Part shown: positions 44,226-54,485 of the stretch, one piece after another | Layout: the number at the start of each line of letters is the position of its first letter | Numbering within the stretch: the first letter of the stretch is position 1 | Assembly: GCA_938003835.1 (NCBI GenBank) | Contig: CALKXJ010000008.1 | Coordinates: 124,001-188,000 of the forward strand | DNA from: an uncultured Bryobacteraceae bacterium | GTDB lineage: Bacteria; Acidobacteriota; Terriglobia; Bryobacterales; Bryobacteraceae | DNA: 64,000 nucleotides | Direction: 5' to 3' | Notes under the pieces: generated by a model | The model's database searches: none | What the model was told of the DNA's origin: nothing | What the model saw: the letters and a program-made list of their open reading frames with translations, nothing else | Made by a program: the position numbers and the translations under genes

Positions 44226-47159
44226 TCAGAGGTACTTGCGCAAGCGTAACACATCCGCGCGGCGGCCATAGCGCAGGCGATCTTCGGGGGAGAGGCGCTC
44301 CTCGAGAGCGGCCAGTGCCGCGGCGGCCCGGCGGGAGACCTCCTGGCGGTCGCGACCGGTGCGGGCCAGCACCGCCCAAGCCTTCCACTCGGATTCCCGC
44401 TGGCCCCGGGCGGCGAAGCGTTCGGCGGTCTGGGCGGCGAGCTCAGCGGCCCGGGCCGTCTCGCCGGTCTCGAGCAGCACTTCGGCGCAAAGCAGGCTCA
44501 GGCCGTCTGCCAGGAACGGATCGCTGGGAGCGGGCCGGCCGGCCAGCACGGCGTCGCAGCGGGACCGCGCCGCGCGCGCCGCTCCGCCCTGGACCGCGAT
44601 CGCCACTTCGAGCTGCACCTCCTCGGGCGAGATCTCGCCAGCGGGACTTGTGCGATAGTGGCGCATCTGGGGCAGTTGACGCCTCGCCTCGTCGAGCCGG
44701 CCCATGAACAGGAGCGTCCACGCACGGACCTGAGCGGTGGAAAACAACAGGTGGCGCAAGTTCTCCTGACGGCCGTAGGCTTCGCTTTCGGCGAAGGAGG
44801 CCAGCGCCTCTTCGAAGCGGCCGAGGCGCGCCAGCACCAGGCCTCGCGTCAGGTCGGTATAGGCAATGCCGATCCGGCTGCCTGCTTTGTGAAAAAGCTC
44901 GCGACTGCGTTCGAAGTGCCGGAGAGCCTCGAGAAAATTCTCCCGCCAGACCTCGATGGAGGCGACCGACTGCTCGGCCTGAGCAATTTCGAGGGCGTTG
45001 CCGCCGCTTTCGGCGAGCTCGTGTACACGAGCGAAGGTGGCCGCGGCGGCCTCCAGATCTCCCGTGTTGCGCTGGGCTCTTCCGAGAAGCACCAGAGCGG
45101 TCACCAGAGCGAAGCGGGCATGGGAGGACTCGTAGAAGCTGACCGCTTCGCGAAGATGCTCGAGCGCCTCGACTGAGCGGTTGGACATCACCAGCAAGCT
45201 GCCGTAGTTGGCCCGGACAAGCGCCTCCATTCGCCGGCTGCCCAGGCGGCGCGCGGCGACGAGCGCCTCCTCGTAGGCTGCGCCCGCCTCAGCATACTTG
45301 CCGGCGTCCATGTAGCAATTGCCGATATCGACCAGGGCCCGGATATAGAGCGTCTCCACGCCGGTCAGCCGGGCCAGGCGCGCCACTTCGGTCACCATCT
45401 GCTCGGCGCGGCGCGTCTCGCCGGCATCGAGCAGCAGCCCCACGATCTGAAGCTGCGCCTTGATCTTCTGGGGCTGGTTGCCAGTGGTGGCGGCGGCGGC
45501 AATGACCCTCTCGAGCAGCGCCTGGATGCCGGCGCGGTCGGTGTCGCCGGCGCGAATGGCCACCAGAGCGCGCTGGTAGTCCACTTCAGCCCGGCCTTCG
45601 AGGTTGCTCGAGGCCTCGTACAGCATCTCGGCGCGGCGGAGAGCCTCCTCGGCGGCTTTGCGGTCGCGCTGGCGCGCCAGTATCGTGCCGGCGAGTAAAT
45701 GCGCGGCGGCAAACTGTTCGTCGGCGGCCTTGGCGCGCTCAAGCGCCTGGAGCGCCTCGGCAGGCTTTTCGGCGGCGAAATAGGCGCGAGCCAGATCGAA
45801 GGCAGCCAGGGCCCTCTCCTCGGTCGAAGCCAGACGTTCGCGTTCGGCGAGTTTGCGAATGGCGGTTTCGTGGTCGTTCGTCAAGCCGGCCCGGATGGCA
45901 TCCACCAGCAACGCGTCGGCGCGGCGCATGCGCCCGGTGCCCAGGGAGGCGGCCCGTAGCAACTCCTCGCGAGCCCGGTCAGGATAATCCAGCGCATTCC
46001 AGGCTTCGGCCAGCCGGGCGTGCGCCACGGCGAATGCGGGATCGAGCGAAACGGCCTGCTCGAGGGCCTTGCTCGCTTTGAGCCACGTGCCGTCTTGGAG
46101 GGCGGCGATCCCTTGTGCGTACCAGCGAGCAGCGCGCGGATCGGGCCGGTAAGGTCGGGTGCGCCACCACACAGCGAGGGAGACGAAAACGGCGACGAGC
46201 GCCAGCGCGGCCGCGCCGAGAGAGAGGCTGCGCCGGGTCAGGGTGAGGCTGAGGCTGGGCGATGGCCGCGTCGCGACGGGGCGCGTCGGGGAGAGGGCGA
46301 GGGTTTGAGAGATCGAAGGCGCTGACCAGGCAGACAGCTCGCTCAGGAACTCCTCGGCGCTCTGGTAGCGCTGGTCGGGATTCTTGGCCAGCAGGCGCAT
46401 GACGATGCGATCGACTTCGAGCGGGCAGCCCGGATTCAGGCGAGAGGGCGGCGGCGGGTCGTGGTGGAGCACCTGGGAGAGGGTGTCGGCCAGCGATTCG
46501 CCGCTGAAGGGCCGCCGGCCGGTCAGACATTCATAAAAAACGGCTCCGAGGGAGAACAGGTCCGAGCGCGGATCGACCGGCCGCCCGCGCGCCTGCTCCG
46601 GCGCCATGAAGGCCGGAGTGCCCTTGATCTGACCGACGACCGAGTGCGGAGCCTCGGGGAGAGTCTCGATCGGATGGAGGGCTGCCGGGGCGAGCCGGGC
46701 CAACCCGAAGTCGAGCACTTTGACCTGGTTGCGCGAGGTGATGCGGATGTTGCCCGGCTTGATGTCGCGATGGATGATGCCATGCCGGTGCGCCTCCGAG
46801 AGGGCCTGGGCGACCTCTCTGGCGACGCGCACCGCTTCCGAGACCGCGAGCGGCCGGCCGGCGATGAGTTCGCTCAAGTTCCGGCCGTCGACATATTCCA
46901 GGACGATGAAGGGCCGGCCGTCTGCGGTCTCGCCGTAGTCGTAAACTTGGGCGATGTTGGGGTGGTTGAGGCGCGAGGCGGCGCGCGCCTCCTGTTCGAG
47001 CTGCTGCTTGGCTTCGGGGGAGTTCACCGCGCAGAATTTGACGGCCACGCGGCGGCCGAGAAGGCGGTCCTGCGCCTCGTAGACGAGGCCCATACCGCCC
47101 TGGCCTAACGACCGGGCGAGCTGGTAGCGGGATTGCCCCTCCCCGGCCATGTCTTCCAT
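44226..47159 (-). CDS. Membrane Ser/Thr protein kinase with TPR sensor domain
   Basis: About 977 residues: a complete Hanks-type kinase (GQGGMGLVYEAQDRLLGRRVAVKF with the ATP Lys, HRDIKPGNI, LDFGLAR, GTPAFMAPEQARG), a transmembrane helix (LGAAALALVAVFVSLAVWW), and a long TPR array to the C-terminus. Unlike the decayed kinase at 24-26.7 kb, all catalytic residues are present. ATG 47159 or the ATG three codons later are the likely starts; the frame is open upstream toward the divergent promoter region. No sigma factor is adjacent. Confidence 0.9.
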   Translation of the reverse strand: MEDMAGEGQSRYQLARSLGQGGMGLVYEAQDRLLGRRVAVKFCAVNSPEAKQQLEQEARAASRLNHPNIAQVYDYGETADGRPFIVLEYVDGRNLSELIAGRPLAVSEAVRVAREVAQALSEAHRHGIIHRDIKPGNIRITSRNQVKVLDFGLARLAPAALHPIETLPEAPHSVVGQIKGTPAFMAPEQARGRPVDPRSDLFSLGAVFYECLTGRRPFSGESLADTLSQVLHHDPPPPSRLNPGCPLEVDRIVMRLLAKNPDQRYQSAEEFLSELSAWSAPSISQTLALSPTRPVATRPSPSLSLTLTRRSLSLGAAALALVAVFVSLAVWWRTRPYRPDPRAARWYAQGIAALQDGTWLKASKALEQAVSLDPAFAVAHARLAEAWNALDYPDRAREELLRAASLGTGRMRRADALLVDAIRAGLTNDHETAIRKLAERERLASTEERALAAFDLARAYFAAEKPAEALQALERAKAADEQFAAAHLLAGTILARQRDRKAAEEALRRAEMLYEASSNLEGRAEVDYQRALVAIRAGDTDRAGIQALLERVIAAAATTGNQPQKIKAQLQIVGLLLDAGETRRAEQMVTEVARLARLTGVETLYIRALVDIGNCYMDAGKYAEAGAAYEEALVAARRLGSRRMEALVRANYGSLLVMSNRSVEALEHLREAVSFYESSHARFALVTALVLLGRAQRNTGDLEAAAATFARVHELAESGGNALEIAQAEQSVASIEVWRENFLEALRHFERSRELFHKAGSRIGIAYTDLTRGLVLARLGRFEEALASFAESEAYGRQENLRHLLFSTAQVRAWTLLFMGRLDEARRQLPQMRHYRTSPAGEISPEEVQLEVAIAVQGGAARAARSRCDAVLAGRPAPSDPFLADGLSLLCAEVLLETGETARAAELAAQTAERFAARGQRESEWKAWAVLARTGRDRQEVSRRAAAALAALEERLSPEDRLRYGRRADVLRLRKYL

Positions 47160-47297
47160 GAAGTGTAGCAGGGGCGGCAAGGAGAGGGCGTGGGCCTCGC
47201 TGTGGCTTTTGACGACAGGTCCTTCCTTCTGTTGCCGCCAGGCAGGCCGCCGGCGGCTCACCGCGGCCACCGAACGGGCTGGAGCTCGCCAGAGCGC

Positions 47298-47326
47298 TTG
47301 ACAGAGAGACTCTCTACGGGTAGAGT
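47298..47326 (+). promoter_or_regulatory. Promoter with dyad spacer upstream of the second TonB receptor
   Basis: TTGACA (47298-47303), 17 bases, TAGAGT (47321-47326). The spacer contains the perfect dyad AGAGAcTCTCT (47305-47315), positioned like a repressor operator. GGAGG at 47350-47354 precedes the ATG at 47360. Confidence 0.7.
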
Positions 47327-47359
47327 GAAGAGCGCGATAAGCTCGAGTTGGAGGTTTCA

Positions 47360-50300
47360 ATGGGCACACATGGTGTTCAAGTTTTCCGCCTTGCGCTGAT
47401 TGTTTTCTTGCTGGGCGGAATGGCGCAGGCGCAGTTCAGCAGCAATGTGCAGGGCGTCGTCCAGGATGCGAGCCTTGCGGTGATCCCCAATGCGAAATTG
47501 ACACTGAAAAACCTGGCGACAGGCATCGAAGTTTCGACTACGGCGAGCGAGGCCGGCGTGTACCGCTTCAGCAGCCTCCCGCCCGGCAAGTACCTGCTGC
47601 GCGCCACCGCGGAGGGTTTTCAAACCACCGAGGTGGAGGTAACACTCCTGACGGCGCAGACGGTGGCGGTGAACCTCACGCTGGCCGTCGCCACGGCCAC
47701 CGAGCAGATCACGGTGACGGCGGCCGCGCCCATCGTCAACACTTCAGAGACTCGCTTGCAGGCCACCATCGAGCGGGTGCAGCTTCAGGATCTGCCGCTC
47801 AAAGGGCGCGACGGCCTGGGTCTGGCCGCGCTGGCGCCCGGCGTGACCGGCTACGGCGCGCAAGGGGGCCTGGGCGGGGCCGACAATTTCGCCAACGAGC
47901 GGATGATCGATGTGAACGCCGGGGGCCGGAATTTGAGCGGCAATCAGTATGTCGTCGACGGCCTCAACGTCACCAGCAACATCATGCAGGGGACGGCGAA
48001 CCTTTCGCCCAATCCTGACTCGATCGAAGAGATCGCCATCCAGACCAACACGTTTAGCGTCGAGCACGGCAAAGCCAGCTCCGTGCAGATTGCGGTGACG
48101 ACAAAGTCGGGCACGAACGAATTCCACGGCACCGGCAACTACCTGTTCACCAACCAGGATCTGACGGCGCGGACCGTCTTCACGCGGCAGTACGAGCCGT
48201 TCAAGCGCCATTATTTGACGGGGACGCTGGGAGGGCCGGTGCTCAAGAACCGGACATTCTTTTTTGCCTCGGTCGAGACCTTGCGCTCGCAGTCGTCGGC
48301 GGCCACCTCGGTTCGAACGTTTGAAAGCCCGGAATTTGTCGAATGGGCGAAGCGCAACTTCCCGAACTCGCTCGGCACAAAGATTCTCAGCGAGTACCCG
48401 ATGCGCAGCATCGCCGTCACCGGGGTCTCGCGTACGGCGCGGGACATTTTCGGCGCCGACTGCGGCACCCCCAAGACCTATGGTTTGCCCTGCGACATGC
48501 CGATGGTGTTGAGCGGACTGTTCAAGCCGAGCATACCCCGCAACGGCATCCAGTACAGTTTTCGCGGTGACCAATATCTGAACAACAACCGGGACCGGTT
48601 GTATGTCAACTACTATAAGAAGATCTTGGATATCTATCCGATCATTCTCCGCCAGGGCATCCGGGACTACGTGGATGACGACGTCGTTCCGGCGCTACAG
48701 GCCAACTGGTCGCACACCTTCTCGCCGACGCTGTTGAACGAAGTGGGCTTCGGTTACCTCCGGATGCAGGGGCGGCGGCGCTTTACCGACCAGCCGGCCA
48801 TGGTGCTGCCGGCGTCGATCAGCATCGGCTTTCAGGGAGAGGGGATCGGGCTGAATGGGCCGCAGACTTGGATTCAGCACAACTACAACTGGCGGAACGT
48901 GCTGAGCTGGGTGCGCGGCTCGCACTCGCTCAAATTCGGCTTCGAGGCCTGGCACGGCGACGACGACGCCCGCTTCCACGGAGGCGCCGCCAAGCCCTCC
49001 TATGTTTTCACCAATATTCTCGATCTGGTGCTCGAGCAGCCTTATAGCCAGGGCAACGTCGCTTTTGATCCGCTGACCGGTCAGGTGACGAAGTACGACT
49101 ACTGGTACAAGATGACGACCTTTGGGGTTTTTGTGCAGGATGAGTGGAAGGCCAAGCCGAATCTCACCATCACCATGGGAATCCGCTGGGACGACTTCGG
49201 CAACCCCTATCCGGTTGCGGGAACCAAGCTGGGCAACATCATTCTCGGACCGGGCCAGAACATGGACGAGCGGATTGCAACCGCCGCCGTTCGGCAGATG
49301 CCGGGTATGTACTACGACCGGTTGAACAACAACTTCACCCCGCGGCTGGGCGTGGCCTGGGATCCCAGCCGGCGGGGCCGCTGGATCGTGCGCGGAGGGA
49401 TCGGCCTTTATAAGGACTGGATTCCGCTTGGCGAGGAGAATCGCGTTCGGGCTAACCCGCCGGGTTTCATCTTCCCAACCTTCCGCGCCGACGGAGACAT
49501 CAAGCCGGTCTTCGCCCTGGGGACGAGCACGACCTACCCGTTCGGCTACAAGCTGCCGACGATTCCGGCGCGGGGACTGGACGAGCGAGGCGGACTGGTG
49601 GGGCTTCAAGTCAGCGCCGGCGGGGTGGATCCGGCGATCAAGGCGCCTTCGTCGCTGGCGTACATCTTCGGCGTGGAGGGACAACTCGTCGGCCGGCTGG
49701 TGGGCGGCGTCACCTACAGCGGCTCTTACAGTTGGGATCACATCAACGGAACGGACTTCAACCGTTTTGCCGGCGACCTGCTGGACGGGCGCCTCAACCG
49801 CCTGAATCCGAGTTTCGGCGCGATGATCTATGAGAGGAACCGCAACAAGATCACCTACAACGGGCTGATTCTGACCCTGCGTGGCAATTTCGGCGACCAG
49901 GGTCTGTTTCAGGCCTCCTACACGCTGGGTAAAGTCACCGACTACGGTCAGGCCGGCTCGCGAATCAACCGGGACGGCGGCTTCGATTATCCGGACCAGC
50001 ACGAGTTTGAGCTCTACAAGGGGCCCGCAGACTGGGATATCCGGCATCGAGTTTCGATGACCGGACTTTACAACCTGCCCTCGCCGGTCGGCGGGCCGTT
50101 GAAAGCGGTGTTGGGCGGCTGGACACTCTCTTCCGCGCTGATTCTGCAAAGCGGCATGCCGTTTATGGTACTCAGTCGAGCTCCGTTCAACCCGATTCGC
50201 GACGCGACGGGAAAGGTGATCGGCTATCGGCCGGGAAGCGGGGATTTCAACGCCGACGGCCACAACTACGACTATCCGATGGCGCCGTCGCAGGATTTCG

Positions 50301-50629
50301 CCAAATCCTACACGAACCAGCAGTACATCGCCGGCCTGTTCACCGCGGCCGATTTTCCGCTGCCGAGCCCAGGCACGCAAGGCAACCTCAAGCGCCACCC
50401 GTACCGCAACCCGGGAATGATCAACCTGGACGCGGCAATGATTAAGAACATCCCGGTGGCATTCCTGGGCGAGCGCGGCCGGTTGCAATTGCGGTTCGAG
50501 TTCTTTAACGTCACCAACCGGGTGAACCTGCGAGGCGTGGATGGCAACTTGGCCAGTTCGACCTTTGGACGCTCGACCTCCACGTATGACCCACGCATCA
50601 TCCAGCTCGGCGCCCGAATCATGTTCTAA
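47360..50629 (+). CDS. TonB-dependent receptor with N-terminal carboxypeptidase-regulatory-like domain
   Basis: 1089 residues: signal peptide (LALIVFLLGGMAQAQ), the CarboxypepD_reg domain (about 25-105, PNAKLTLKNLATGIEVS...), a plug with ERVQLQDLPLKGRDGL and VDGLNVTSN, and a large barrel ending in ARIMF. It resembles the receptor at 5.2 kb in architecture but not closely in sequence. It leads into the GH127 gene 27 bases on, which suggests import of arabinose-containing oligosaccharides. GGAGG five bases before ATG 47360 sets the start. Confidence 0.92.
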   Translation: MGTHGVQVFRLALIVFLLGGMAQAQFSSNVQGVVQDASLAVIPNAKLTLKNLATGIEVSTTASEAGVYRFSSLPPGKYLLRATAEGFQTTEVEVTLLTAQTVAVNLTLAVATATEQITVTAAAPIVNTSETRLQATIERVQLQDLPLKGRDGLGLAALAPGVTGYGAQGGLGGADNFANERMIDVNAGGRNLSGNQYVVDGLNVTSNIMQGTANLSPNPDSIEEIAIQTNTFSVEHGKASSVQIAVTTKSGTNEFHGTGNYLFTNQDLTARTVFTRQYEPFKRHYLTGTLGGPVLKNRTFFFASVETLRSQSSAATSVRTFESPEFVEWAKRNFPNSLGTKILSEYPMRSIAVTGVSRTARDIFGADCGTPKTYGLPCDMPMVLSGLFKPSIPRNGIQYSFRGDQYLNNNRDRLYVNYYKKILDIYPIILRQGIRDYVDDDVVPALQANWSHTFSPTLLNEVGFGYLRMQGRRRFTDQPAMVLPASISIGFQGEGIGLNGPQTWIQHNYNWRNVLSWVRGSHSLKFGFEAWHGDDDARFHGGAAKPSYVFTNILDLVLEQPYSQGNVAFDPLTGQVTKYDYWYKMTTFGVFVQDEWKAKPNLTITMGIRWDDFGNPYPVAGTKLGNIILGPGQNMDERIATAAVRQMPGMYYDRLNNNFTPRLGVAWDPSRRGRWIVRGGIGLYKDWIPLGEENRVRANPPGFIFPTFRADGDIKPVFALGTSTTYPFGYKLPTIPARGLDERGGLVGLQVSAGGVDPAIKAPSSLAYIFGVEGQLVGRLVGGVTYSGSYSWDHINGTDFNRFAGDLLDGRLNRLNPSFGAMIYERNRNKITYNGLILTLRGNFGDQGLFQASYTLGKVTDYGQAGSRINRDGGFDYPDQHEFELYKGPADWDIRHRVSMTGLYNLPSPVGGPLKAVLGGWTLSSALILQSGMPFMVLSRAPFNPIRDATGKVIGYRPGSGDFNADGHNYDYPMAPSQDFAKSYTNQQYIAGLFTAADFPLPSPGTQGNLKRHPYRNPGMINLDAAMIKNIPVAFLGERGRLQLRFEFFNVTNRVNLRGVDGNLASSTFGRSTSTYDPRIIQLGARIMF

Positions 50630-50656
50630 GGTTCGGGAATCGACGGAGCTGATGCG

Positions 50657-53191
50657 ATGAGGAGAAAGGTCCCTGCCCCCGCCGCGGGCCTGGCATGCCT
50701 GGCGCTTCTGCTTTCCGGAAGCGCTGGGCTCGCCGGCGGTGAGCCGGTGCGCGTTCATGATCGCTTGCCCTGGAGCGGGGGGCCCTTGCTGTATCCGGGC
50801 AATCGCCCCCCGCTTTCCGCAAACCCTCTGGTGAAGCTCCCGATCGGAAGTGTCAGGCCGCATGGTTGGTTGCGGGCGCAATTGGCCCGGATGGCCCAGG
50901 GATTCACAGGTCGCCTCTCGGAGATCAGCTCCTTTTGCCGGTTCGAGGGCAGCGCTTGGGCAGATCCTCGAGGGGAGGGCGCCAACGGATGGGAGGAGTT
51001 GCCGTACTGGCTCAAGGGCTATTACAACCTCGGCTATATTCTCCAGGATCCGAGAATTCTCCAGGAGGCCCAACTGTGGCTAGAGGCGGTGCTGGCCAGC
51101 CAGCGGTCCAACGGGTATTTCGGCAGCCAGGCGAATCTGGAGGGCGGCCGAATTTCGGCGCCGGCGGCGCACGGCTGGCCCCCGGCCATGCAGGGTCGAG
51201 TTCCTGACCTCTGGCCCAACATGGTCATGCTTTACCCGCTGCGCTCCTACTATGAGGCGACGGGAGACAAACGGATCCTGGAATTCATGCTGCGGTACTT
51301 TCGCTGGCAGAGGACGATTCCGCTCGAGTACTTTATCCCTTTTAGCTGGCAGCACTGGCGCGCCGGGGACAATCTCGATCTGATCCACTGGCTTTATAAC
51401 CAGACGGGAGAGCCGTGGCTGCTCGAGTTGGCGCGAGTCACGCATGAACGCACCGCAGACTGGACAGGCCAGATCCCGACGTGGCATGTCGTCAACATCG
51501 CGCAGTGCTTCCGGGAACCGGGGCAGTACTTCCAGCAAACCAAAGACGCTCGCTATCTGCGTGCCAGCGAGCGCGTCTACGACACGGTCCGCGAAATCTA
51601 CGGGCAGGTGCCTGGGGGGCTTTACGGGGCCGACGAGAACGCCCGGCCGGGTTTCACCGGCCCGCGGCAGGGAACCGAGACCTGCGCGATGGTGGAGATC
51701 ATGTACAGTCACACCTTGCTCGGCGCGATTTCGGGTGAAGGGAAATGGTTCGATCGCGCCGAGGAGGTGGCATTCAACTCCCTGCCTGCTTCCATGACGG
51801 CGGACCTCAGGGGGTTGCACTATTTGACCGCTCCCAACCAGATCCAGCTGGACCGGGCGAACAAGGCGCCGTTCATCCAGAACGCGGGCGACATGTTCTC
51901 CTACAACCCGCATCAGTACCGGTGCTGCCAGCATAACGTCGCCTTCGGCTGGCCCTATTTCGCCGAGTATGCCTGGATGGCCACGCCGAACAACGGGCTG
52001 GCGGCGGTGTACTACGTCGCCAGTGAGGTCGCAGCGCGCGTGGGCGATGGCACGCGGGTGACGATCCGCCAGACCACGGACTATCCGTTCGGAGAGGACG
52101 TGACGCTAGCTCTCAACCCGGAAAAACCGGTGCGCTTCCCGCTGACTCTTCGCATCCCGGGCTGGTGCGACGCTGCGCGGGTGTGGGTGAACGGTCAGCC
52201 GGTGCGGCTTGATCGGGCGGCGCGCGGCTGGATGGTCCTGGAGCGAGAGTGGCGGGGTGGCGACACCGTCCGGCTGGAATTTCCCATGACGCTGCGGGCA
52301 ACTCGCTGGACGAACAACCGGAACTCGGTCTCCATCCACTACGGCGCGCTCACCTTTTCGCTGCGGATCGGCGAGCGCTGGCAGCGCGCCGGAGGCACTG
52401 ACGCTTGGCCGGGATTTGAAGTCTATCCGCAAACGCCCTGGAACTACGGGTTGCTCATCGAGCCGACCAATCCGGCGGCTGCGATCAAGGTTGTGCGCAA
52501 GCCGGGACCGTTAGCCGAGCAGCCATTCACGCCGGAGGCTGCGCCGATCGAGTTGCAGGCTAGGGGCAAGCGCATCCCAGAGTGGAGGCAGGAGCCTTCC
52601 GGACTTGTGGCCGAGCTTCAGCAGAGCCCCGTGCTCTCCGATGAGCCGACCGAGGAGATCACCCTGATCCCGATGGGCTGCGCCCGCTTGCGCATCTCGG
52701 CGTTCCCGCAGATCGGCGCAGGGGTAAACGCTCGGCGCTGGCAGCCGAACCAGCCCGTGATCCTGGCCTCGAACGCAAGCCATTTCCAGCCGCCGACGGT
52801 GATTGCCGACGGCTTGGTGCCGGCCAGCAGCGCCGATGCGAAGACTCCACGGTTCGTTTTTGCCCCGGGCGGGCAGCACTTCCCGCCTCAACGTGGGCTG
52901 CTCGAGTGGGTGGAGTATCACTACCCCTGGCCGAGGAGCTTCCACCGGGCGGAGGTCTATTGGGCCGATGACGAGGGGGTACGGCCCCAATGCCGGCTTC
53001 CCGCTGACTGGCAGGTGCTCGTCTGGACGGGAGAGCGCTTCCGGCCGGTGACGGCCCGCAGCGGGTACGAGACTCGAAGGGACGGTTTCTCGAGCGTCGA
53101 ATTCGCACCTGTGGAAACGACGCGCATTCGCCTCAGAATCGAGGTCGATGAACGGGCCACAGCCGGAATCTACGAGTGGCGCGTGGAGTGA
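50657..53191 (+). CDS. GH127-type beta-L-arabinofuranosidase (DUF1680)
   Basis: 844 residues with a signal peptide (LALLLSGSAGLAGG). The family's zinc site is present: Glu341 and Cys343 in GTETCAM, and Cys423-Cys424 in RCCQHN. In HypBA1 the equivalent Glu and Cys residues hold zinc, and one Cys is the nucleophile. The helical toroid carries NGWEELPYWLKGYYNLGYIL, and the C-terminal beta domains LTLRIPGWCDAARVWVNGQP. The protein is longer than the ~650-residue type members by a C-terminal beta-sandwich (WVEYHYPWPRSF...). It probably acts on arabinose-rich plant glycoproteins or pectin, exported past the inner membrane. Confidence 0.9.
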   Translation: MRRKVPAPAAGLACLALLLSGSAGLAGGEPVRVHDRLPWSGGPLLYPGNRPPLSANPLVKLPIGSVRPHGWLRAQLARMAQGFTGRLSEISSFCRFEGSAWADPRGEGANGWEELPYWLKGYYNLGYILQDPRILQEAQLWLEAVLASQRSNGYFGSQANLEGGRISAPAAHGWPPAMQGRVPDLWPNMVMLYPLRSYYEATGDKRILEFMLRYFRWQRTIPLEYFIPFSWQHWRAGDNLDLIHWLYNQTGEPWLLELARVTHERTADWTGQIPTWHVVNIAQCFREPGQYFQQTKDARYLRASERVYDTVREIYGQVPGGLYGADENARPGFTGPRQGTETCAMVEIMYSHTLLGAISGEGKWFDRAEEVAFNSLPASMTADLRGLHYLTAPNQIQLDRANKAPFIQNAGDMFSYNPHQYRCCQHNVAFGWPYFAEYAWMATPNNGLAAVYYVASEVAARVGDGTRVTIRQTTDYPFGEDVTLALNPEKPVRFPLTLRIPGWCDAARVWVNGQPVRLDRAARGWMVLEREWRGGDTVRLEFPMTLRATRWTNNRNSVSIHYGALTFSLRIGERWQRAGGTDAWPGFEVYPQTPWNYGLLIEPTNPAAAIKVVRKPGPLAEQPFTPEAAPIELQARGKRIPEWRQEPSGLVAELQQSPVLSDEPTEEITLIPMGCARLRISAFPQIGAGVNARRWQPNQPVILASNASHFQPPTVIADGLVPASSADAKTPRFVFAPGGQHFPPQRGLLEWVEYHYPWPRSFHRAEVYWADDEGVRPQCRLPADWQVLVWTGERFRPVTARSGYETRRDGFSSVEFAPVETTRIRLRIEVDERATAGIYEWRVE

Positions 53192-54453
53192 TGGTTGGGG
53201 CGGCAGTGGCGCCCATCTTCCCGCTGGCGGTAGTGCTAGTCGCGGTGGGTTGTGTTGGCCAGGCGCGCGCGGGCTCGGAGCTGGAGGAGATTGCCCGACG
53301 GATCCGAGACGGGCAATTTGACACGGCACTGGCTTTGACCGAACCGATGTTAAGCCGATCTCCGGCGGATCCGCGGCTCTGGACTCTGAAAGGCTTGGCG
53401 CTGGCGGGGTTGGGGCGAGCGGCAGAAAGCCTGGACTGCTACGAGCGCGCGCTCGAGCTCGATCCGGGCTCGCTCGCCACACTCCAAGCCAAGGCGGAAC
53501 TCGAGTATCGGACCGGCCGGCCCGGCGCACGTGAGACACTTCGACGCCTGCTCGAACGGAGCCCGGCAAACCCTGTTGCCCATGCCATGGTTGCGAGCCT
53601 GGCTTTTGCCGAGGGCGACTGTCGGACGGCGCTGGCGCATTTTGAGAAGGCCGAAACGGCGATTTCTGAAAACGCGGGTGCTCTTCATCAATTCGGCTAT
53701 TGCCTGGCTGCGGCGGGTAGGGCCGAGGAGGCGCAGGTCAGATGGAAGCGTGCGCTGGAGCTCGCTCCGGAGGAGGAAGGTTACTATCTCGACCTGGCCC
53801 GGCTCCATGCGGAGTCCGGGGCTCTCTCGGCCGCTCTGGATGTGCTCGCCGCCGGCGTCGGGCGTCTGCCGGCCTCGGCCCCGCTGCGCGTGGCGCGAGG
53901 GGTCTTTCTTGTGCTTGCCGGCCGGTTCGATGAGGCCGAGACCGAGTTCGAAGAGGCCAATCGCCTCAGCCCCGACCGGCAACTCGGCACCGTCGGCCTG
54001 AGCTACGCGTCTACGCAATGGCAACAGCGGCTGGACAAGGCGATCGCGCAAGCGCGCCGCTCGCTTGCCCGGAACCCGGCCGATCCGCTGCTCAACTATC
54101 TGCTCGCTGAGGCGCTCCTGCGGAAAGGCGCCGAACCCGGCACGCCGGCTTTCGAAGAAGCGCGCCGAAGCCTAGGCCGGTCGATCGAAGGCGCACCCGA
54201 GTTCGCCAAAGCCCGCACGGCGCTGGCGAAGACGGAGCTGGTGCTCGGCCGGCCGCGTGAGGCGATCGAGCATCTGGAGATTGCGGTAAAGGCCGACCCC
54301 ACCGACCAGATCGCCCTGTCGACGTTGGTGACTGCGCTCCAACGGGCGGGCCGCCCGGAGGAGGCACGCGCGGCGGCAGGACGCCTACGCGCCCTCCTAG
54401 CGGCGGAGCGGGAAGCGGACTTGCGCCGGAGCCGGCGCCGTCCGGTCCCTTGA
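53191..54453 (+). CDS. TPR-repeat protein, probably a lipoprotein
   Basis: 420 residues. A hydrophobic N-terminus (FPLAVVLVAVGCVG) with a possible lipobox Cys precedes 9-10 TPR units (such as PRLWTLKGLALAGLGRAAES). The ATG at 53191 uses the last base of the GH127 stop (TGATG), so the two are coupled. TPR proteins mediate protein contacts; a specific role is not visible. Confidence 0.82.
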   Translation: MVGAAVAPIFPLAVVLVAVGCVGQARAGSELEEIARRIRDGQFDTALALTEPMLSRSPADPRLWTLKGLALAGLGRAAESLDCYERALELDPGSLATLQAKAELEYRTGRPGARETLRRLLERSPANPVAHAMVASLAFAEGDCRTALAHFEKAETAISENAGALHQFGYCLAAAGRAEEAQVRWKRALELAPEEEGYYLDLARLHAESGALSAALDVLAAGVGRLPASAPLRVARGVFLVLAGRFDEAETEFEEANRLSPDRQLGTVGLSYASTQWQQRLDKAIAQARRSLARNPADPLLNYLLAEALLRKGAEPGTPAFEEARRSLGRSIEGAPEFAKARTALAKTELVLGRPREAIEHLEIAVKADPTDQIALSTLVTALQRAGRPEEARAAAGRLRALLAAEREADLRRSRRRPVP

Positions 54454-54485
54454 CGCTCCGAATGCTGGCTCGGGCCGGTTCGAGC

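Noticed and set aside
48695-51073. A 792-codon open frame on the minus strand across the TonB receptor and GH127 genes.
   Set aside because: The opposite frame carries clear signal peptides, domains and ribosome sites; the minus frame has none of these.
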